Source: Thermoplasmata archaeon (GTDB lineage: Archaea; Thermoplasmatota; E2; DHVEG-1; B18-G2). Taken from it: 5,598 nt of DNA. Positions within the stretch are counted from its first letter, which is position 1, and every line of letters starts with the position of its first letter. Where the stretch lies: NCBI GenBank assembly GCA_021163455.1, contig JAGGWT010000127.1, positions 1-5,598 of the forward strand. The letters run 5' to 3'. A model generated the notes under the pieces. It was given only the letters and a program-made list of their open reading frames with translations, did no database searches and was not told the DNA's origin. Shown here piece by piece: positions 4,862 to 5,598 of this stretch. The translations under genes were made by a program, and so were the position numbers.

Positions 4862-5598
4862 TCACTGCTTACTCAGTTTAACCGCCTCTTCTATGCTTAT
4901 CTTACCCTCAAGAACCCTGATGGCGAGTTCTCTCGATATGGTTATCCTGCCTCCGCTGACTATTCTGCTTTTTCTCTGCACCTCTTTTATCTCCCCATTT
5001 GTGAATCCACGATCATCCTTTCTTATCAGAGATTCACCTCTTGATCGTGCAATCCGTATGGCGGCGAGTTCATTTCTTTCCTTCCTAGATAATCCTCCTT
5101 TCTGACTGGTCCTCTCTTCATTGACAATTTCTATTTCCACATTTTTTCCTTTCAACCCTTCCACAAGCCTGTCTCTGTATACTTTGGCATCATGCCCGAT
5201 TCTCACAATCTTTTTTCTGTGAGGAAAATCATCCAGCACATTCTTTATGATTTTTAATGCTTCATCCACAGATGATGCACACCACGTTCTGAGTATGGAT
5301 TTTCCAGATAGCAGGGCTATGCCCGGATACTCTCCGGGGTCAACACCCAGAACAATCTCGTTGTCATCACCGGAGAGCATATCCATTGCTCTGTCGAGAG
5401 CTGAATCTATATCTCTGCAGCAGTCTGCGAAAACGGTTCTTTTCCCCTTTATATCTCTCCCTTCCAGAGAAGAAGTTATGATAACCCCAACCCTGCTAGG
5501 TATCCTGTCTGGAGAATGCAGATGGACAAATTCTATTCCCCTCTGTTTCAATCTGCTTATTATGTCGTGGGAGAGCGAGAAATCTTTTGTGTAGACAC
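4862..5598 (-). CDS. RuvC/YqgF-like RNase H-fold protein of unknown function, 5' end cut by window
   Basis: The frame stays open to the right edge, so the gene is 5' partial. 244 residues are visible, beginning VYTKDFSLSHDII, and probably only a few residues are missing. Residues about 1-75 look like a small alpha/beta domain. Residues about 80-190 resemble the RuvC/YqgF branch of the RNase H fold: strand EIVLGVDPGEYPGIALL holds the first acidic residue (D86), IEIVNEERTS the second (E160 or E161), and SRKERNELAAIRIA lies where YqgF-type proteins have the last Asp before AA. That position is Asn (N175) here. The C-terminal about 50 residues (GEIKEVQRKSR to SIEEAVKLSKQ) are helical. A nuclease or Holliday-junction-type role is suggested by fold only; the altered residue leaves activity open. 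The first internal candidate start (TTG 5551) is rejected because conserved-looking coding sequence continues upstream. It lies 96 bp before purH on the same strand. Confidence 0.72.
   Translation of the reverse strand, partial: VYTKDFSLSHDIISRLKQRGIEFVHLHSPDRIPSRVGVIITSSLEGRDIKGKRTVFADCCRDIDSALDRAMDMLSGDDNEIVLGVDPGEYPGIALLSGKSILRTWCASSVDEALKIIKNVLDDFPHRKKIVRIGHDAKVYRDRLVEGLKGKNVEIEIVNEERTSQKGGLSRKERNELAAIRIARSRGESLIRKDDRGFTNGEIKEVQRKSRIVSGGRITISRELAIRVLEGKISIEEAVKLSKQ

Noticed and set aside
5549..5551. TTG as the start of the RNase H-fold gene
   Set aside because: The same frame continues without a stop to the window edge and reads as plausible protein (VYTKDFSLSHDII), so the TTG is an internal leucine.

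Overview
This window most likely comes from an archaeon, probably a euryarchaeon. Two genes encode archaellin-type (archaeal flagellin) proteins with class III signal peptides. The putative promoters are BRE/TATA boxes about 25 bp upstream of the expected transcript start, and arginine is mostly written AGA/AGG. I cannot fix the lineage from sequence alone. A full-length bifunctional PurH and AT-rich promoters fit several euryarchaeal groups.

Layout, left to right. A plus-strand gene (95-1564) encodes a soluble PAS - long coiled coil - PAS protein with no visible catalytic output domain. It meets, tail to tail with overlapping stop codons, a minus-strand archaellin gene (1561-2421). That archaellin carries about 80 extra residues ahead of its prepilin cleavage site, and most of these look like an Lsm/Sm-like small beta-barrel. 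A 200-bp divergent region (2422-2621) follows. It holds the archaellin promoter, a 12-bp perfect inverted repeat in the predicted 5' leader, a possible 15-codon upstream ORF, a second imperfect dyad, and a promoter for a plus-strand gene that looks leaderless. That gene (2622-3233) encodes a divergent archaellin-like protein. It ends tail to tail, again with overlapping stops, against purH (3230-4765, minus), which encodes the enzyme for the last two steps of IMP synthesis. Upstream of purH on the same strand is a gene for a RuvC/YqgF-like RNase H-fold protein (4862 to beyond 5598) whose 5' end is cut by the window edge.

How the genes relate. The two archaellin-type genes are divergently transcribed from one regulatory region and probably supply a major and a minor (or specialised) filament subunit. 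None of the archaellum motor or assembly genes (arlC-J) or prepilin peptidase is in the window. The PAS protein could be a sensory scaffold, but nothing directly links it to the archaellum except position. PurH and the RNase H-fold protein are chromosomal housekeeping-type neighbours. No RNA gene, CRISPR array, insertion sequence or integrase was seen.

The most unusual object is the Lsm-like/archaellin fusion together with its structured 5' leader. If the prepilin peptidase cuts at the predicted site, it would free a cytoplasmic Lsm-like fragment for every filament subunit exported.
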